The position numbers and the translations under genes were made by a program. A model generated the notes under the pieces. That model was not told the DNA's origin. It searched no databases and saw only the letters and a program-made list of their open reading frames with translations. This document shows positions 6,164 to 9,000 of a DNA stretch of 9,000 nt, piece by piece. Location: positions 1 through 9,000 of the forward strand of contig JBFWSL010000167.1 in the NCBI GenBank assembly GCA_050248375.1, in the 5' to 3' direction. This DNA comes from JAYZVT01 sp050248375 (lineage in GTDB: Bacteria; Pseudomonadota; Alphaproteobacteria; Rhizobiales; Methyloligellaceae). Every line of letters starts with the position of its first letter. The first letter of the stretch is position 1.

Positions 6164-7108
6164 TCAGGCGAGCGCCCGCACGGCCATGTCGGCGGCGAGC
6201 GCGGCGAACACCAGCAGTCCGAAATTCCTGTTGGAGCGGAACCGCTCAAGGCAATTCGATGCGTCGCCCGTGTCGAGCGTCGTCACCTGCCACAGCAGGT
6301 TGCCCGCCGCCGCCGCCAGCCCGACGAGAAACACGATATCCGCGCCCGCGGTGAGACCCGCGGCCATGATCAGCAGCAACGTCAGCGCATAGAAGCCCGC
6401 CAGCCAGACCCTGGTGCGCGCGCCGAATTTCAGCGCCGTGGACTTCAGCCCCAGCAGGGCGTCGTCCTCCTTGTCCTGGTGCGCGTAGATGGTGTCGTAG
6501 CCGATGGTCCAGAAGATCGCCCCCGTGTAGAGCAGCAGCGCCGGCAGCGTTATCTCCGCGAAGGCCGCTGCCCAGCCCATCAGCGCGCCCCAGGAGAAGG
6601 CGAAGCCCAGCACCGCCTGCGGCCAGTCGGTGTAGCGTTTCATGAAGGGATAGATCGCCACGATGCCGAGCGAGGCGATCCCGAGCATGATGGTGAACAG
6701 GTTGAACTGGATCAGCACCAGGAAGCCGACGAGGCACATGGCGGCCATGAACGCCTGCGCCTCGCGCACGCTGATCTGCCCGCTCGGGATTGGCCTTGAG
6801 CGCGTGCGCGACACCCGCGCGTCGTAGTCCCTGTCCACGATGTCGTTATAGGCGCAGCCCGCCGACCGCATCACCCAGGCGCCGATGGCGAACAGCAGGA
6901 TGTGCCAGGGGTCGGGGTATGCGCGCCCCTGCGCCACGCCCGCCAGCGCCGTGGACCACAGGCAGGGAATGAGCAGCAGCCAGGTGCCGATGGGGCGGTC
7001 GGCCCGCGCCAGCCGCAGGTAGGGCCGGGCGGCCTCGGGCGCCCAGCGGTCCACCCAGTTGCCGGGCACGGCGTCCGCGACGGCGGCTCCACGGTTGCGC
7101 GATGGCAT
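6164..7108 (-). CDS. ubiA: 4-hydroxybenzoate polyprenyltransferase UbiA
   Basis: UbiA is an integral inner-membrane enzyme that joins a polyprenyl diphosphate to 4-hydroxybenzoate, the first committed step of ubiquinone synthesis. The protein has 314 residues, slightly longer than E. coli UbiA because of a polar N-terminal region of about 30. The first aspartate-rich motif NDIVDRDYD is at 88-96. The second, YDTIYAHQDKEDD, is at 204-216. Both are complete, and several hydrophobic helices fill about 40-310. SRPIPSG at 104-110 is also typical. The ATG at 7108 is preceded on the minus strand by GGAGAGAG, ending two bases before the start. It is divergent from rsmE, an arrangement common in Alphaproteobacteria. 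Confidence 0.95.
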   Translation of the reverse strand: MPSRNRGAAVADAVPGNWVDRWAPEAARPYLRLARADRPIGTWLLLIPCLWSTALAGVAQGRAYPDPWHILLFAIGAWVMRSAGCAYNDIVDRDYDARVSRTRSRPIPSGQISVREAQAFMAAMCLVGFLVLIQFNLFTIMLGIASLGIVAIYPFMKRYTDWPQAVLGFAFSWGALMGWAAAFAEITLPALLLYTGAIFWTIGYDTIYAHQDKEDDALLGLKSTALKFGARTRVWLAGFYALTLLLIMAAGLTAGADIVFLVGLAAAAGNLLWQVTTLDTGDASNCLERFRSNRNFGLLVFAALAADMAVRALA

Positions 7109-7396
7109 GGCTCTCTCCGCTCCGCGGCGGGAGCAAGGGCTTCGTCTTCGCGCTATTTGGCCCGGCCCGAGGCGAAACGCAACCGGGGGGCCGGAGGGAA
7201 CGCTTCGTGGAAGGGGGCATGGCCAGCCATGTCGACCTCCGCGCCGAAGGTGCTTGCAAGTTCGCGCACGACGCCGGACTCTGCCGGCCCGGCGCGGGTA
7301 AGCGCCACGGGCTTTTGCCTGGCGGGACGCATGGCGTGCCCTGTCCGGGCTCTGGCCCAGGGTTCTGGAAGGAAACGGGGAGCTGCGAGGCGCGTC
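7109..7396. other. Intergenic region between divergent ubiA and rsmE, no defensible gene
   Basis: These 288 bases carry the upstream signals of ubiA (minus) and rsmE (plus). I saw no clear promoter, dyad with a T-run or RNA gene. A minus-strand ORF at 7153-7398 (81 codons, starting MTRLAAPRFLPEPW) and plus-strand open frames cross the region. None resembles a family I know, and the mixed third-position bases do not clearly favour any frame. The rsmE frame stays open back to 6902, but that extension runs through ubiA and is not likely translated. Confidence 0.5.
7387..7390 (+). promoter_or_regulatory. Ribosome binding site for rsmE
   Basis: GAGG lies 6 bases before the ATG at 7397. Together with the conserved RLFVEQPL opening that follows, it decides the start in a frame that is open for about 500 bases further upstream. 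Confidence 0.6.
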
Positions 7397-8128
7397 ATGA
7401 GAAAAACCTCAATCCGGCTCTTCGTAGAGCAGCCGCTGTCGGCGGCGGCGCAATACGACTGTTCCCCAGCACAGGCCAATTACCTGAAGAATGTGCTCAG
7501 ATTGGGTCCCGGCGCTGACGTTTTGGTGTTCGACGGCGTCAACGGCGAGTGGCTGGCGGGCATCCTGCGGACCGGGAAGGGGAGCGTCACCCTTCAGGTC
7601 CGCGAGCAGACCCGGCCTCAGGCGGGGGCGCCCGACCTGCATCTGCTGTTCGCGCCGCTCAAGCGTGCCCGTCTCGACTATGTCGCCCAGAAGGCGACCG
7701 AGCTGGGCGTGGCGGTCATACGTCCCGTCGTCACCCGCCGCACCATCGCCGAATGCGTGCGCACCGACCGCCTGCGCGCCAACGCCATCGAGGCGGCGGA
7801 ACAGTGCGGCGTGCTTTGGGTGCCGGAGATACGGGAGCCGATGCCGCTGGAGAAATTGCTGTCCGGCTGGGATGGAAGCCGCCGCCTGGTCTTCTGCGAC
7901 GAGGCCGCGGCCATCGCCTCGCCGCTGGAGGCGATCGGCGGAATAGAGCCCGGACCGCTCGCCGTTCTTATCGGGCCGGAAGGCGGTTTCGACCCGGCCG
8001 AGCGGGAATCGCTGATCCGCCAGCCCTTCACCACAGCCATTTCGCTGGGCCCCCGGGTCATGCGCGCCGATACCGCAGCCGTGACCGCGCTGGCCCTCGT
8101 TAACGCTGTCCTCGGCGATTGGCGCTGA
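7397..8128 (+). CDS. rsmE: 16S rRNA (uracil-1498-N3)-methyltransferase RsmE
   Basis: RsmE uses S-adenosylmethionine to methylate N3 of U1498 in the decoding region of 16S rRNA. The 243 residues match the usual size. An N-terminal PUA-like region (about 1-75, opening RLFVEQPLS) is followed by the SPOUT methyltransferase domain. Landmarks are LLFAPLKRARLDYVAQKATELGV within 83-105, EAAEQCG at 132-138, LIGPEGGFDPAE at 191-202 and SLGPRVMRADTA at 216-227. The last two form the trefoil-knot cofactor site. The final motif reads RVMRADTA, where many family members have RILRTETA, a conservative variation. It is followed 97 bases later, in the same direction, by the glutamate-cysteine ligase gene, so the two may be cotranscribed. 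Confidence 0.95.
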   Translation: MRKTSIRLFVEQPLSAAAQYDCSPAQANYLKNVLRLGPGADVLVFDGVNGEWLAGILRTGKGSVTLQVREQTRPQAGAPDLHLLFAPLKRARLDYVAQKATELGVAVIRPVVTRRTIAECVRTDRLRANAIEAAEQCGVLWVPEIREPMPLEKLLSGWDGSRRLVFCDEAAAIASPLEAIGGIEPGPLAVLIGPEGGFDPAERESLIRQPFTTAISLGPRVMRADTAAVTALALVNAVLGDWR

Positions 8129-8225
8129 GGAAAGGTTGCCAGTCATATATTGGCGGGCGATAAGGGCGCCCCAATTCATGCGATCCGGCGGCCCGGCCGC
8201 CTCCGCGCCATTTCAGGTATTGCGA
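8129..8225 (+). other. rsmE to gshA spacer with possible -10 box and GC hairpin
   Basis: The spacer holds one AT-rich patch, CATATATT at 8144-8151, which resembles a -10 box. The best upstream partner, TTGGCG at 8119-8124, is 19 bases from CATATA, longer than ideal. A perfect GGCGGC-CCG-GCCGCC dyad lies at 8187-8201 without a following T-run. Neither element is strong enough to say whether gshA has its own promoter. Confidence 0.3.
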
Positions 8226-9000
8226 ATGTCCACACGCGAGGATGGGCCAGAGACACCGCCGGTCGAATCCAGGGCCGACCTCGTCGCCTATCTGGAATCC
8301 GGCTGCAAGCCGCCGGAGGACTGGCGCATAGGCACCGAGCACGAGAAGTTCGGCTTCCTCGTCGGCAGCCTGAAGCCGCTTCCCTACGAGGGCCCCGCCA
8401 GCGTGTCGGCGCTGCTGGAGGAATTCGCCCGGCGCTTCGATTACGAGGCGATCGTCGAGAACGGCAAAACGATTGCGCTGAAGCAGCGCAACTGTCCCCA
8501 GGGCGGCACGATCACGCTGGAGCCTGGCGGCCAGTTCGAGCTGTCGGGCGCCGCCGTCGACACCCTGCACAAGACCTGCTCGGAGGTGAACCGCCATCTC
8601 GCCCAGGCGCGCGAGATCGGCAAGGACCTGGGCACCGCCTTCCTTGGCCTCGGCTTCTCGCCCAAGTGGACGCTGGAGGAGACGCCGTCCATGCCCAAGG
8701 CGCGCTACGAGGTGATGCGCAACTACATGCCGCGCGTCGGCAGCCGCGGCCTCGACATGATGTACCGCACCTGCACCATCCAGGTGAATCTGGACTACGC
8801 CGGCGAAGCCGACATGGTGAAGAAATTCCGCGTCGGTCTCGCGCTGCAGCCCATCGCCACCGCGCTGTTCGCCAACTCGCCCTTCAAGGAAGGAAAGCCG
8901 AACGGCTTCCTCTCCCTGCGCAGCGAGATCTGGCGCGATACCGATCCCCACCGCACCGGCATGCTCCCCTTCGTGTTCGAGGATGGCATGAGCTTCGAAC
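8226..9000 (+). CDS. gshA: Glutamate-cysteine ligase (plant/alphaproteobacterial type), C-terminus cut by window edge
   Basis: This enzyme joins glutamate and cysteine with ATP to make gamma-glutamylcysteine, the rate-limiting step of glutathione synthesis in the cytoplasm. 258 codons are visible of roughly 450 expected. Signature segments are RIGTEHEKFGF at 34-44, LEPGGQFELSGA at 98-109, FLGLGFSPKW at 139-148, RTCTIQVNLDY at 181-191, ATALFANSPF at 211-220 and FLSLRSEIWRDTD at 228-240. These belong to the plant-like ligase type found in Alphaproteobacteria rather than E. coli-type GshA. I chose the ATG at 8226, whose product MSTREDGPETPP leads into ESRADLVAYLE, the usual family opening. An in-frame ATG at 8178 would add 16 residues that are low-complexity, and it has a poorly spaced Shine-Dalgarno sequence. 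No internal stop or frameshift is visible. Confidence 0.96.
   Translation, partial: MSTREDGPETPPVESRADLVAYLESGCKPPEDWRIGTEHEKFGFLVGSLKPLPYEGPASVSALLEEFARRFDYEAIVENGKTIALKQRNCPQGGTITLEPGGQFELSGAAVDTLHKTCSEVNRHLAQAREIGKDLGTAFLGLGFSPKWTLEETPSMPKARYEVMRNYMPRVGSRGLDMMYRTCTIQVNLDYAGEADMVKKFRVGLALQPIATALFANSPFKEGKPNGFLSLRSEIWRDTDPHRTGMLPFVFEDGMSFE

Noticed and set aside
8100..8951. A 283-codon minus-strand open frame opposite gshA
   Set aside because: The plus-strand frame carries clear glutamate-cysteine ligase motifs throughout. The minus frame is its shadow.

Overview
This is a GC-rich window of what looks like an ordinary alphaproteobacterial chromosome, possibly Hyphomicrobiales or a close relative. 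The main clues are the WaaA, LpxK, DUF4170 and CysQ-like cluster, a DUF6101-type protein beside it, and a UbiA, RsmE and GshA group of the plant-like glutamate-cysteine ligase type. I see no insertion sequence, phage gene, CRISPR array, tRNA or rRNA.

Positions 1-5369 are a tightly packed minus-strand cluster. It reads, in order of transcription, CysQ-like phosphatase, a small DUF4170 protein, an MsbA-type lipid A exporter, Kdo transferase (WaaA) and lipid A 4'-kinase (LpxK, cut by the window start). Gaps are 16, 138 and 19 bases and the last junction is a 4-base ATGA overlap, so one operon is likely. Three of the five genes complete, decorate and flip lipid A-Kdo at the inner membrane. The other two are linked by position only.

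Positions 5370-5543 are a divergent leader with three inverted repeats. Positions 5544-6140 hold a DUF6101-family gene on the plus strand. It converges on ubiA (6164-7108, minus) across a 23-base gap that contains a perfect 10-base tandem duplication.

Positions 7109-7396 separate divergent ubiA and rsmE and hold no gene I can defend. They are followed on the plus strand by rsmE (7397-8128) and the first 258 codons of a glutamate-cysteine ligase (from 8226, cut by the window end). The right half is therefore ubiquinone synthesis, rRNA modification and glutathione synthesis.

I found no previously undescribed system. The items worth a second look are the uncharacterised DUF4170 and DUF6101 genes, the inverted repeats in the divergent leader, and a small ORF whose start codon overlaps the rsmE start on the other strand.
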